This document shows positions 26,595-34,595 of a stretch of DNA of 64,000 nt, piece by piece. A program made the translations under genes and the position numbers. The DNA lies in assembly GCF_000231055.2 (NCBI RefSeq), contig NZ_CM001466.1, forward strand, positions 386,766 to 450,765, given 5' to 3'. Each line of letters begins with the position of its first letter. Within the stretch, counting starts at the first letter, position 1. Below the pieces are notes generated by a model. The model saw only the letters and a list, made by a program, of their open reading frames with translations, did not search any database and was not told the origin of the DNA. The stretch comes from Saccharomonospora azurea NA-128 (GTDB taxonomy: Bacteria > Actinomycetota > Actinomycetes > Mycobacteriales > Pseudonocardiaceae).

Positions 26595-27554
26595 TCACCG
26601 AGCCGATCGGCACGCCCCTGAGGAGCCGGTGCGCGCGCGGTCGGCCAGGAACTCGTCGATCTCGGTGGCGCTCGGCGCAGTGGCCGGCCCGTGGCGCAGA
26701 ACCGACAGCGCGGCCGCCGCGTTGGCCCGCGTCGCGGCCGTGGCGAGGTCGATGCCGTCGAGCAGTCCCGCGGCGAGCACTCCGCAGTGCGTGTCACCGG
26801 CGCCGTTGGTGTCGACCGGGGTGACGGGGAAACCGGGAACGCGCCGCACCTCGCCGTCGTGTGCGAGCACACAGCCGTCCGGCCCGTCGCGCACGATGAC
26901 CGCCGCGTCGCGGGCGACCCGGTCGGCCAACGCGCGGGCCGCCGACCCGGGATCGGCGACGCCGGTCAGCACCTCGGCCTCCCTCGCGTTGCAGCTCAGC
27001 ACGTCCACTCCGGACAGCACCCGGTCCAGCACGTCCGACGGGACGTCGCCCACCAGCGGCCCCGGGTCGAACAGCACCGAGGACACAGAGAGGCCGGGAA
27101 GCCACCCCAGCAGCGCCGTCCGGTTCGAGCCGTGCAGGAGGCTGTAACCGCTGAGGTAGACGACGTCCTCGGTGCCGACCTCGACCGTCGCCAACGACTC
27201 GGGCGGCAGGCCCGCCTCCGCGCCGGTGCCGGTGACGAAGGTGCGCTCGCCGCTGTCGTCCACGAGCACCACGCACACACCCGTGTCCCGGCCCTCGATG
27301 GGCGGTTGGGCCACGGCGATGCCCTCGTCGCGCAACGCGGCGCGGGTCTGGTCGCCGAACCTGCCGTCGCCGTGCGCTCCTGCGTAGAGCACCCGGGCTC
27401 CGGACCGCGCGGCGGCGGCCATCACGTTGAAGCCGCCGCCGGGCAGCAGCACCGTGTTCGAGGCGAGCACGTCACCGCCCGCCTCGGGCACGGCGGCCAC
27501 GCGCATGACCAGGTCCAGGACGACCTGGCCCGTGTGCACGAGCCGTCCCGTCAT
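26595..27554 (-). CDS. PfkB-family carbohydrate or nucleoside kinase
   Basis: A 319-residue ribokinase-fold kinase. The sugar-binding motif GGGFNVMAAAARSGARVLYAG is near residue 40, and the catalytic anion-hole motif DTNGAGDTHCGVLAAG near residue 250 contains the catalytic aspartate. It is the last gene of an operon with an NCS1 permease, an ADP-ribosylglycohydrolase-like protein and a GntR regulator. That combination parallels E. coli YegV in yegTUVW, so the substrate is probably a nucleoside or a ribosyl compound released by the neighbour. Start ATG at 27552-27554 overlaps the permease stop. Confidence 0.88.
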   Translation of the reverse strand: MTGRLVHTGQVVLDLVMRVAAVPEAGGDVLASNTVLLPGGGFNVMAAAARSGARVLYAGAHGDGRFGDQTRAALRDEGIAVAQPPIEGRDTGVCVVLVDDSGERTFVTGTGAEAGLPPESLATVEVGTEDVVYLSGYSLLHGSNRTALLGWLPGLSVSSVLFDPGPLVGDVPSDVLDRVLSGVDVLSCNAREAEVLTGVADPGSAARALADRVARDAAVIVRDGPDGCVLAHDGEVRRVPGFPVTPVDTNGAGDTHCGVLAAGLLDGIDLATAATRANAAAALSVLRHGPATAPSATEIDEFLADRARTGSSGACRSAR

Positions 27555-29017
27555 CGTTCGTCGCCCTCCACCACGCGGGCGCCGCCCAGCAGTGCGTACA
27601 CGCCGGCGGCCACGACGAACGTGATCACCCAGCCCATGCCGTTCTGCCCGAACCACGTGTCGACCAAGAACCCGCGGAACCAGACGTCGTCACCGGAGCC
27701 TGCCGTGACGAACTGGTAGCCCGCCACGATCGCGATCGCCCAGGCGCCGAACGCCCGGGGCTCCACGCCGCCGCGGTACCAGTAACGGCTGGAGCGCGTC
27801 ACGTCCATCACGCCCTCGGGGTCGTAGCGCCGACGGCGGATCATGTCGACGAGGAACACGCCGACCCATGCCGTGATCGGGATGGCGAGCAGGCTGATGA
27901 ACGTGATGAACGGCGTGTAGAAGCTGTCCGCGATCAACATGAAGTAGATCGCGCCGACGAACGTCACCGCCACGTCGAGGATCACGGCGTAGACGCGCTT
28001 GGTGCGGATGCCCAGCGTCAACGTGGTGAGCCCCGCCGAGTACACCGAGAGGTGGTTCGACAGCAGCAGTCCGCCGAAGGCCGCGACGAGGTACGGGACC
28101 GCCATCCAGGCGGGCAGCATGTCGCGGATGGCGGCGACCGGGTCGCCCGCCTCGGCGAGCGTCGGGTCACCGGCGGAGAGCAGGCTGCCGAGCGAGATGA
28201 GCAGGACCAGCGGGATCCCCGCGCCCGCGGCCGCCGACGCGACGAGCGAACCCGCCCGCACGGTCGGGGACTGGTAGCGCGACATGTCCGCCGAGGCGTT
28301 GGCCCAGCCGATACCGGTGCCGGCGGCGATTGTGCCGACACCGGCGATCATCGCGCCGAGCGACGCGGGGGAGGCCGCGCCGACCGCCTGCCAGTCCACC
28401 GTCGTCACGAGGCTCACCGCAACCACGATGTTCAACGCGCCGAAGACCCACGTGGCCCAGCGCTGCACGGCCACCAGCACACGGTGGCCGAGGCCGGACA
28501 CGATCACGGTGAGCAGGACGAACACGGCGATGCAGAGCAGAGTCAGCAACGGCACGTCCTTCGCGTTCGTGCCCGTGCCGAACACGATCGCGAACAGCGA
28601 CAGCAGCGCGAATGCCGCGGTGGTGGTGTTGACGGTCTCCCACCCGAGGCGCGAGATCAGCGACACCAGGGTGGGGCCCGCGTTGCCCCGGACCCCGAAC
28701 ACCGCGCGCGACAGCGTCAGACCCGGCGCGCCGCCACGGCGCCCCGCGATGGACACTACGCCGACGATCGCGAACGAGCCCACCGCGCCGAGGACGGCCA
28801 CGATGACGGCCTGCCAGAACGCCAGGCCCTGGATGGCCACGAGCGTCGCGCCGAGAGGCAGGCCCAGGATCGAGATGTTCGCCGCGAACCAGACCCAGAA
28901 CAACTGCATCGGGTGGCCGTGGCGTTCGGACTCGGGGACCGGTTCGATCCCGCGGGTCTCCAGCGCTCCCTCGGTGGACGGGGCCACAGTGCCGCCGTCC
29001 GCCGTCGTGTTGGTCAT
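27551..29017 (-). CDS. NCS1-family nucleobase/nucleoside:cation symporter
   Basis: A 488-residue membrane protein with about 12 hydrophobic segments. The motifs FWVWFAANISILGLPLGA near the N-terminus, LSRAVFGVRGNAGP, and GWANASADMSRYQ place it with cytosine/purine/allantoin permeases. It presumably imports the compound metabolised by the flanking glycohydrolase-like enzyme and PfkB kinase. The ATG at 29015-29017 overlaps the upstream stop as ATGA and has GGAGGAG upstream. An alternative start five codons earlier (MEETS) is less likely. Confidence 0.9.
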   Translation of the reverse strand: MTNTTADGGTVAPSTEGALETRGIEPVPESERHGHPMQLFWVWFAANISILGLPLGATLVAIQGLAFWQAVIVAVLGAVGSFAIVGVVSIAGRRGGAPGLTLSRAVFGVRGNAGPTLVSLISRLGWETVNTTTAAFALLSLFAIVFGTGTNAKDVPLLTLLCIAVFVLLTVIVSGLGHRVLVAVQRWATWVFGALNIVVAVSLVTTVDWQAVGAASPASLGAMIAGVGTIAAGTGIGWANASADMSRYQSPTVRAGSLVASAAAGAGIPLVLLISLGSLLSAGDPTLAEAGDPVAAIRDMLPAWMAVPYLVAAFGGLLLSNHLSVYSAGLTTLTLGIRTKRVYAVILDVAVTFVGAIYFMLIADSFYTPFITFISLLAIPITAWVGVFLVDMIRRRRYDPEGVMDVTRSSRYWYRGGVEPRAFGAWAIAIVAGYQFVTAGSGDDVWFRGFLVDTWFGQNGMGWVITFVVAAGVYALLGGARVVEGDER

Positions 29018-30039
29018 GGACGTCTCCTCCATTGGAACGTGCCCGGCCGCGTGCTGCGGAGCTGGAGCAGCCCGTCGGCGACAGGGTCGAGATCGAGCCC
29101 GTTGACCTCCCGCACCGTGGTGGTGAGGTCAACGGGAAGCCCGGAAAGCCCGTGCTGGGCGCCGAGTACGGCACCGCAGATGGCGGCCACGGTGTCCGTG
29201 TCGCCACCGAGTTCGGCCGCGAGGGTGAGCGCCTGCACGGGTCGGTCGCCGAGTGCCTCGGCCAGAGCGAAGGCGGCGACGACGGATTCCTGCGACGCGA
29301 CGGACGTGCCGATCACGTCGCACACCGCGTCGGCGAGGGTGTCGGGGTCCATGCCGCGCACCCAGCGGCGGGCCCAGCGAATACGCGCCGCGATGTCGCC
29401 ACCGGCACTCCAGTGCCCGCGACGGGCTCCCGCCGCGGCGGCGTCCTCGGCATGGTCGAGTGCGGTCGAGGCGTCGGCGCCCTCCAGACCGGCAGACACC
29501 GCGGCGGCGACCGCTGCGGCCGCCGCGATGCCGAGGCTCGTGTTGTGCGTCAGTTTGCTCGCGTCGACGACGGCGTCGAGCAATCCGTCGAGATCGGGCG
29601 GCGTGGCGATGGCTACAGGCGTGATCCGCATGGCCGCACCGTTGGTGGTGCCCGTCCGGCCGGCCTCCTCGGGGTCCACGCCGGATTCCAGAAGTTCGAG
29701 TGCCCGCTTCGTGGAGGGCCCCAGCAGGTCGGCCAGTTCCCGACGGATCATGTCGGCCTCCCAGTCCAGCAACGCCCGGGCGAAGGCCTTCGGATCGATG
29801 CGCCCGCCGCCGTCGATGAGCAGCTCGGCGACGAGCAGCGCCTGCTCGGTGTCGTCGGTGACGGTGCCCGCCGGAAGGCCGGGGGAGATGGGCTGCGCCG
29901 ACACGGCGTCGACCAGCGAACGGACCGGACCGTAGTGACGCCGGATCGCCTCGCGGGACATGGATTGCGTGGGCATGCCCAACGCGTCCCCCAGAGCCAG
30001 GCCGGTCAGCGCACCGAGAGCACGGTCGCGAATCTGCAT
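29014..30039 (-). CDS. ADP-ribosylglycohydrolase (DraG/ARH) family protein
   Basis: A 341-residue all-helical hydrolase. The two metal-binding signatures are intact: TVTDDTEQAL near residue 60 and GGDTDTVAAICGAVLGA near residue 290. GLALGDALGMPTQ at the N-terminus is also typical. Family members cleave N- or O-ribosyl bonds, and in this operon a nucleoside-like substrate is more likely than a protein. I chose ATG 30037-30039, matching the family start. A longer form from ATG 30112-30114 would add 25 residues and overlap the GntR stop as ATGA, so it remains possible. Confidence 0.9.
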   Translation of the reverse strand: MQIRDRALGALTGLALGDALGMPTQSMSREAIRRHYGPVRSLVDAVSAQPISPGLPAGTVTDDTEQALLVAELLIDGGGRIDPKAFARALLDWEADMIRRELADLLGPSTKRALELLESGVDPEEAGRTGTTNGAAMRITPVAIATPPDLDGLLDAVVDASKLTHNTSLGIAAAAAVAAAVSAGLEGADASTALDHAEDAAAAGARRGHWSAGGDIAARIRWARRWVRGMDPDTLADAVCDVIGTSVASQESVVAAFALAEALGDRPVQALTLAAELGGDTDTVAAICGAVLGAQHGLSGLPVDLTTTVREVNGLDLDPVADGLLQLRSTRPGTFQWRRRP

Positions 30040-30110
30040 GTGACGGAATTCCTCTTCACGGTCGGCAGCACTGTGTCGGTGGAGCGCTCGCCCGCTGCGG
30101 TCGTCAGCGC

Positions 30111-30806
30111 TCATGACGACCGTCCGAACGCGAGCCGGAACTGGAACCGCGCCGGGTCGAGCAGGCTGACGACGTGCTCGACGAGGCGCCCCTGTGCGTC
30201 GGTGCTCGTGCGCACCGCGCGCAGGAACAGCTCGCCCTCCTGCCGCTCCAGCAGCTCCGCCGTGTGAGCGGTGAGCGGCTCGGTGCCGATCCACTGCTCG
30301 CCCCGGTACGCGCGCAGGCCGGCCGCGTCGAGTGTGGCGGTCAGCGAGTCGTCGACGAGCCCGTCCTCCGGCAGACTCGCCAGCTCGCCGGTGGCCGGCA
30401 CCAGCGCGACCTCGTAGGACACGGGGCCCGCCGTGCGGTCGCGGCGCAGGCGGCGAACCGCGACGAACTCGTCGACGGCGTAACGGCGGGTGAGTTCGTC
30501 GTCGGTGGTGCGCTCGATCCCGAGTAACTCCGTGCTGATGTCGAAACCGGAGCGGGCCAGCGCGGTGGCCCAGCCGACGGTCTGGTCGAGGGTGATCCCG
30601 TCGAAGGTGACGAACGACCCGACTCCGCTCTGCGTGGCGATCAGGTCCTGACGCTGGAGTTCGGACAGGGCGCTGCGAACCGTTCCGCGGCTGACCTGGT
30701 AGCGCTCCGCGAGCTCGTTCTCCCCGGGGAGCTGGTCGCCGTAGGAGAGTGCGCCCGAACGGATCTGTCCCGAGAGATCGGCGACGAGCCGATCCCGCTT
30801 GCTCAT
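30111..30806 (-). CDS. GntR/HutC-family transcriptional regulator with UTRA domain
   Basis: A regulator of 231 residues. The winged helix is at the N-terminus (QLPGENELAERYQVSRGTVRSALSELQ split over helices 2-3) and a UTRA ligand-binding domain follows from about residue 75. It is the first gene of the glycohydrolase-permease-kinase operon and most likely represses it until the inducing substrate binds. I start at ATG 30804-30806 (MSKRDRL). The ATG at 30828-30830 adds eight residues but overlaps the presumed operator. The arrangement resembles YegW of E. coli. Confidence 0.87.
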   Translation of the reverse strand: MSKRDRLVADLSGQIRSGALSYGDQLPGENELAERYQVSRGTVRSALSELQRQDLIATQSGVGSFVTFDGITLDQTVGWATALARSGFDISTELLGIERTTDDELTRRYAVDEFVAVRRLRRDRTAGPVSYEVALVPATGELASLPEDGLVDDSLTATLDAAGLRAYRGEQWIGTEPLTAHTAELLERQEGELFLRAVRTSTDAQGRLVEHVVSLLDPARFQFRLAFGRSS

Positions 30807-30823
30807 TCGAACCTGACCGGTCC

Positions 30824-30839
30824 TGTACATACCTGTACA
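30824..30839. promoter_or_regulatory. Two TGTACA half-sites one helical turn apart, probable GntR operator
   Basis: The hexamer palindrome TGTACA occurs at 30824-30829 and 30834-30839, a 10-bp spacing that puts both on the same face of the helix. Each is flanked by CC on the left and T on the right. The pair lies just upstream of the GntR start, ideally placed for autoregulation of the operon. Confidence 0.55.
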
Positions 30840-31019
30840 TTATCAGGGGCCAGAAGGCGGCTTCGCCCGAGCGGGCGATCCTCGGGCGAGGCTTTCCCGG
30901 CGTACGCGGGGCACACGCTGATCGGCCGGTGGTTTCTCCGCTGCGGCCGGTCCGCGGGGCTTCTAATCTGCGGGTGAATCAGCGTCTCGACAGGTCTCGA
31001 CAGTGAGCGAGGTTTCGCG

Positions 31020-31607
31020 ATGACCACCCTTCCCGTCGGCTACACCTACAACGACAGCAGCCTCGAGTCGTCCCCCGTCAGCATGCCGATCCTGGGCGAG
31101 CTCCTGCAGGACGTCATGTGGAACGAGGACGACTCCCGGGCGTTGCGCCGGGCCGGTGAGATCCTGACGCCGCAGACGTCGGAGATCCTCGACGCCTGGT
31201 ACGACTTCATCGGGTCCACGCCCCATCTCGTCTCCACTTTCCGGGGACCGGACGGCAAGCCCGACCAGGCCTACCTCGACAAGGTGCGCGGGCGGTTCGA
31301 ACGGTGGATCGTCGACCTCTGCACCCGGGACTTCGACGCGCAGTGGCTCGCCTACCAGGAGGAGATCGGGAAGCGGCACACCCCGGACAAGAAGAACCGG
31401 ACCGACGGAGTCGACTCCCCGTCCACGTACGTGCCGATGAGCCACCTGATCGCGCTGATCGTTCCCGTCACGGTGACGGTGCGGGAGTTCCTCGAACTGG
31501 GAGCGTCCGAGGACGACAACGTGGACGCCATGCAACAGGCGTGGTTCAAGGCGGTCACCCTGTCCGTGGCGCTGTGGACCCGCCCGTACGCCCCAGACCT
31601 CTGGTGA
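31020..31607 (+). CDS. Protoglobin-domain heme protein
   Basis: A 195-residue single-domain globin-fold protein of the protoglobin/globin-coupled-sensor family. Diagnostic blocks are ILDAWYDFIGSTPHLV, WLAYQEEIGKRHTPDKKN, where the histidine is the likely proximal heme ligand, and YVPMSHLIALIVPVT. There is no C-terminal signalling domain, so it is a free-standing protoglobin, expected to bind O2, CO or NO. A TAATCT -10 box lies at 30964-30969, and GAGG precedes the ATG. It is monocistronic, with a repeat array behind it. Confidence 0.88.
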   Translation: MTTLPVGYTYNDSSLESSPVSMPILGELLQDVMWNEDDSRALRRAGEILTPQTSEILDAWYDFIGSTPHLVSTFRGPDGKPDQAYLDKVRGRFERWIVDLCTRDFDAQWLAYQEEIGKRHTPDKKNRTDGVDSPSTYVPMSHLIALIVPVTVTVREFLELGASEDDNVDAMQQAWFKAVTLSVALWTRPYAPDLW

Positions 31608-31628
31608 TGCCCGACTGACCGACACGCC

Positions 31629-31773
31629 GTGTCCGCGAGCTGTGCACGCGTGTCCGCGAGTTGCGACACCGTGTCCGCCGTCTGTGCACGGATGTTCGCG
31701 CCTCCCGTACGCCCGGGTCTGACATAGCACCGTGTCCGCGGGCTGCGTACGCGTGTTCGCGTCGCACGCCGCG
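31629..31773. repeat. Degenerate 21-bp repeats, GTGTCCGC orientation
   Basis: Six 21-bp units of the form GTGTCCGC-N8-CACGC stand head to tail at 31629-31649, 31650-31670, 31671-31691, 31692-31712, 31732-31752 and 31753-31773. One 19-nt imperfect unit lies between the fourth and fifth. The ends are conserved and the centre varies. They are the reverse complement of the conserved units that follow at 31775, so the array changes orientation here. Confidence 0.85.
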
Positions 31774-31774
31774 G

Positions 31775-31942
31775 ACACGCGTGCGGGAGGTGCGGACACG
31801 CGTGCGGGAGGTGCGGACACGCGTGCGGGAGGTGCGGACACGCGTGCGGGAGGTGCGGACACGCGTGCGGGAGGTGCGGACACGCGTGCGGGAGGTGCGG
31901 ACACGCGTGCGGGAGGTGCGGACACGCGTGCGGGAGGTGCGG
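31775..31942. repeat. Eight identical 21-bp tandem repeats in the opposite orientation
   Basis: The unit ACACGCGTGCGGGAGGTGCG plus G is repeated eight times without a mismatch (168 bases). The perfect identity indicates recent expansion. Because 21 is divisible by three, the array is open and would encode a seven-residue repeat (ADTRAGG) in frame with the following MFS gene. A -10 box lies between it and the MFS start, so I treat it as non-coding. It can pair with the degenerate units at 31629-31773. Confidence 0.95.
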
Positions 31943-31955
31943 ACACGGCGATCGA

Positions 31956-31961
31956 TAGGGT
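31956..31961 (+). promoter_or_regulatory. -10 box (TAGGGT) for a leaderless MFS transcript
   Basis: TAGGGT fits the actinobacterial TAnnnT -10 pattern and ends 7 bases before the ATG at 31969, with no Shine-Dalgarno between. This is the usual geometry of a leaderless mRNA. It also argues that translation does not begin upstream within the repeats. Confidence 0.5.
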
Positions 31962-31968
31962 GGCGGGC

Positions 31969-33168
31969 ATGACTGCCGGCCTGCTGCGTTCGCCCACTTC
32001 GGCCGACCGGCGAGCTCGTGTGGCCGTCGCCGTGCTCTTCTTCACCAACGGAGCCCTCTTCGCCAACCTGTTGCCGCGCTTCCCGCAGATCAAGGCGGAT
32101 CTCGGGATCGGGAACGCGGCGTACGGGCTGGCCGTGGCCGCGTTCCCGACCGGTGCGATCGCCGCGGGCCTCATGGCCGGTGTGCTGATCCGCACGTGGA
32201 ACTCGGCGCGGGTGGCCGTCGCCGGAACCCTGCTGACCGGCGTCGGCATCCTCGCCGCGAGCGTGGCGAACTCGGTGCTGCTGTTCGCCGCGGGGTTGTT
32301 CGTGGCAGGCGCGATGGACGCGATCACCGACGTCGGTCAGAACGCCCACGGCCTGCGCGTGCAGCGTCGCTACGGGCGGTCGATCATCAACTCGTTCCAC
32401 GCTGTCTGGTCCATCGGGGCCGTCACCGGTGGAGCGATGGCGGCGGGGGCGATCGCCCTCGACGTGCCGCGAGGGCCGCACCTGTTGGTCGCGGTGGTGC
32501 TGTTCTCGATCGTCGCCTGCGTGGCGCTGCGCTTCTGCCTGCCCAGCCCCGACACGGACGCCGCTGCAGGCCACGACGTCGGCGACCCGGAACGGACGGC
32601 GCCTGCGCGAGGCCTGCGCACCACCTGGGTGCTCGCCGCGCTGGTGGTCATCGCCACGGCCGGCACGCTCGTCGAGGACGCGGGCAACTCGTGGGCGGCG
32701 CTGTATCTGGCGGAGTCGTTGCACGCCTCGGCGGCCCTGGCGGCCTCCGGCTACATCGCGCTCGTCGGGGCCCAGTTCGTCGGCCGCCTCCTCGGCGATC
32801 GGCTCGTGAACCGCTTCGGGCAACGCGCGGTGGCCCGCGCCGGTGGGTTGATCGCCGCGGTCGGGATGGGGACGGCGTTGGCGTTTCCCACGGTGCCCGG
32901 CACGATCGCGGGTTTCGCGGCCGCCGGACTGGGTGTGGCCACGCTGGTCCCGGCGGCCATGCACGAAGCGGACGAGCTGCCTGGGCTCAAGGCGGGCTCC
33001 GGGTTGACCATCGTCTCGTGGCTCATGCGCGTGGGATTTCTGGCCTCTCCGCCGATCGTGGGGCTCGTGGCCGACGCGACGAGCCTGCGGGTGGGCCTGC
33101 TGGTGGTGCCTGTCGCCGGATTCCTCGTCATCGTGCTCGCCGGTGTGCTCAAGGGGCGACGCTGGTGA
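31969..33168 (+). CDS. Major facilitator superfamily transporter
   Basis: A 399-residue carrier with 12 predicted membrane segments. FFTNGALFANLLPRFPQIKADLGIG and NSFHAVWSIGAVTGGAMAAG are typical of a YbjJ/FucP-like MFS branch, and LGDRLVNRFGQRAVARAG is the central-loop motif. Substrate unknown. I start at ATG 31969-31971 behind the -10 box. The open frame continues upstream through the 21-bp repeats to a GTG at 31732, but that would only add a low-complexity extension of about 79 residues. Confidence 0.87.
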   Translation: MTAGLLRSPTSADRRARVAVAVLFFTNGALFANLLPRFPQIKADLGIGNAAYGLAVAAFPTGAIAAGLMAGVLIRTWNSARVAVAGTLLTGVGILAASVANSVLLFAAGLFVAGAMDAITDVGQNAHGLRVQRRYGRSIINSFHAVWSIGAVTGGAMAAGAIALDVPRGPHLLVAVVLFSIVACVALRFCLPSPDTDAAAGHDVGDPERTAPARGLRTTWVLAALVVIATAGTLVEDAGNSWAALYLAESLHASAALAASGYIALVGAQFVGRLLGDRLVNRFGQRAVARAGGLIAAVGMGTALAFPTVPGTIAGFAAAGLGVATLVPAAMHEADELPGLKAGSGLTIVSWLMRVGFLASPPIVGLVADATSLRVGLLVVPVAGFLVIVLAGVLKGRRW

Positions 33169-33181
33169 CCGGCTGATGGGG

Positions 33182-33224
33182 TTCGGTGGTGGGTGCGGCC
33201 GAGCGACACGCACCCACCGCCGAA
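33182..33224. terminator. Bidirectional hairpin terminator between convergent genes
   Basis: TTCGGTGGTGGGTGC at 33182-33196 pairs with GCACCCACCGCCGAA ending at 33224, with a single G-T/C mismatch and a ~12-nt loop. It fills the gap between the MFS gene and the convergent aminotransferase and would terminate both. Confidence 0.75.
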
Positions 33225-33255
33225 GTCGTCGCGCGGCACACCGGCCGCGACAGGG

Positions 33256-34440
33256 TCACAGGCGTTCGGCCACCTGCACGATGCGGTGCGCGGCGTCCAC
33301 CGCGGCCTGGTGGTCCTGCGAGAAGTTGAGCCGCACCGACTCGGGGAAGTCGCCGAACTCCGGACCACGGGTGACGGTGACCGCCGCCTCGGTACGAAGC
33401 CTGGCGACGAACTCGTCGACCCGCCCCTTCGCGGCGGGCACGTCCAAGAACAGGTAGCTGCCGCCCTCGGTGAGGCGCGTGCTGACCGCGTCGCTGGCGG
33501 TGAACACCGAGTGCAGGTCGTCCCGGATCCGGGCGTGGTCGGCGATGCGCTGATCGAGCCAGCCCTCGGACTCGGCGAACCACGGTTCCAGCGCCGCCTG
33601 CATGTAGCCCGCGGCGCGCAGTGACACGACGCCCTGGAGCTGCTCCATGCGGTCGACGATCGCCGGGGGAGCGATGGCGACCCCGACGCGGCAACCGGAC
33701 ACGGATTCGGTCTTCGACGGGCCGATGAGGGTCAGGCACCGTTCGGCCGCCTTCGCGCGCAGGTGGGTGAACGGGCGCTGGTCGAAGATCTGGCGCGAGT
33801 AGAGCTGGTCGACGACCACGAAGGCGTCGAATTCGGCGGCGAGCGCGGCGATGGACTCGATGTCGTCGGGGGTGTAGACGGCGCCGGTCGGGTTGTTCGG
33901 GTTGGAGAACACCAGCAGTCGCGCGCCGTCGGCGAAGGCGGAGCGGAGCGCGTCGAGGTCGAGGCGAGCGGGTTCGCCCGCGGTCGTGCGGTAGTCGAGC
34001 TCGACCGCAACGGGGGTGGCCTCGAGGTATTCGACGATCTTGCGGTTGGCGAAGTAGTCCGGCGCGACGACCGCGACCTTGTCACCGCGCTCGACCAGCG
34101 ACGAGAGGGCGAGGAAGAGGCCGCCCTGCGTCCCCGGGGTGATGATGAGTTCGCTCGCGGGATCGATCGGCGCGCCGGTGAACGCGCTCAGCCGCTGGGC
34201 CACGATCTCGCGGACGAAGGCGTGCCCGCGGTAGGGCGAGTACGCGTAGCGCCCGCCGTCGCGCAGGGCCGCCGTGACGGCGTCGATCACCTCGGGCGGT
34301 GGGGTGAACGCGGTGACGTCGCCGTGGGAGAAGTCCACGTGGCGCAACCCCGACGGGACCTCGGTGCGCTCCTGACCGGGTGCGTGGTCGGCGTTCATGC
34401 GCTGGAAGCGGTACGGGGCGGGCCAGGGGGCCACTGCCAT
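33256..34440 (-). CDS. Class I/II PLP-dependent aminotransferase
   Basis: A 394-residue fold-type I aminotransferase. Visible elements are GRYAYSPYRGHAFVREIVAQ, PGTQGGLFLAL, FSNPNNPTGAVYT, the aspartate in FVVVDQLYS and the PLP-binding lysine in IGPSKTESVSGCRVG. Substrate is unknown. It is divergent from a GntR gene, and their shared gap holds the operator that is repeated before pxpA, so it may supply or process an amino acid linked to 5-oxoproline. Of two close starts, ATG 34438-34440 has AGAGGA at the right distance. Confidence 0.88.
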   Translation of the reverse strand: MAVAPWPAPYRFQRMNADHAPGQERTEVPSGLRHVDFSHGDVTAFTPPPEVIDAVTAALRDGGRYAYSPYRGHAFVREIVAQRLSAFTGAPIDPASELIITPGTQGGLFLALSSLVERGDKVAVVAPDYFANRKIVEYLEATPVAVELDYRTTAGEPARLDLDALRSAFADGARLLVFSNPNNPTGAVYTPDDIESIAALAAEFDAFVVVDQLYSRQIFDQRPFTHLRAKAAERCLTLIGPSKTESVSGCRVGVAIAPPAIVDRMEQLQGVVSLRAAGYMQAALEPWFAESEGWLDQRIADHARIRDDLHSVFTASDAVSTRLTEGGSYLFLDVPAAKGRVDEFVARLRTEAAVTVTRGPEFGDFPESVRLNFSQDHQAAVDAAHRIVQVAERL

Positions 34441-34551
34441 GTCATCCATCCTCTCGAAACCTTCGCCTGTTGCGCCTGGAGCGGAAGGGCTCACGAGCGG
34501 ACGCGAGAATCGCTCACCAGGACGTCGCGGTCAGTGTGCTGCCGACAGGAT

Positions 34552-34575
34552 TGAATGTCAACATTCAACATTGAC
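34552..34575. promoter_or_regulatory. Operator for the FCD-type GntR regulator, copy 1
   Basis: TGAATGT-CA-ACATTCA (34552-34567) is a perfect palindrome, and GTCAA (34557-34561) with TTGAC (34571-34575) forms an overlapping inverted repeat. It lies between the aminotransferase and the GntR gene. The same GTCAA/ACATT vocabulary recurs at 35306, just before pxpA. Confidence 0.65.
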
Positions 34576-34595
34576 CTCGTGGCATACTGGTCCGC

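Noticed and set aside
31629..31942. CRISPR array
   Set aside because: The units are contiguous, with no unique spacers, and no cas genes are nearby.
31732..31968. N-terminal extension of the MFS protein through the repeats
   Set aside because: It would be a pure heptapeptide repeat with no family counterpart, and a leaderless-type -10 box lies right before ATG 31969.
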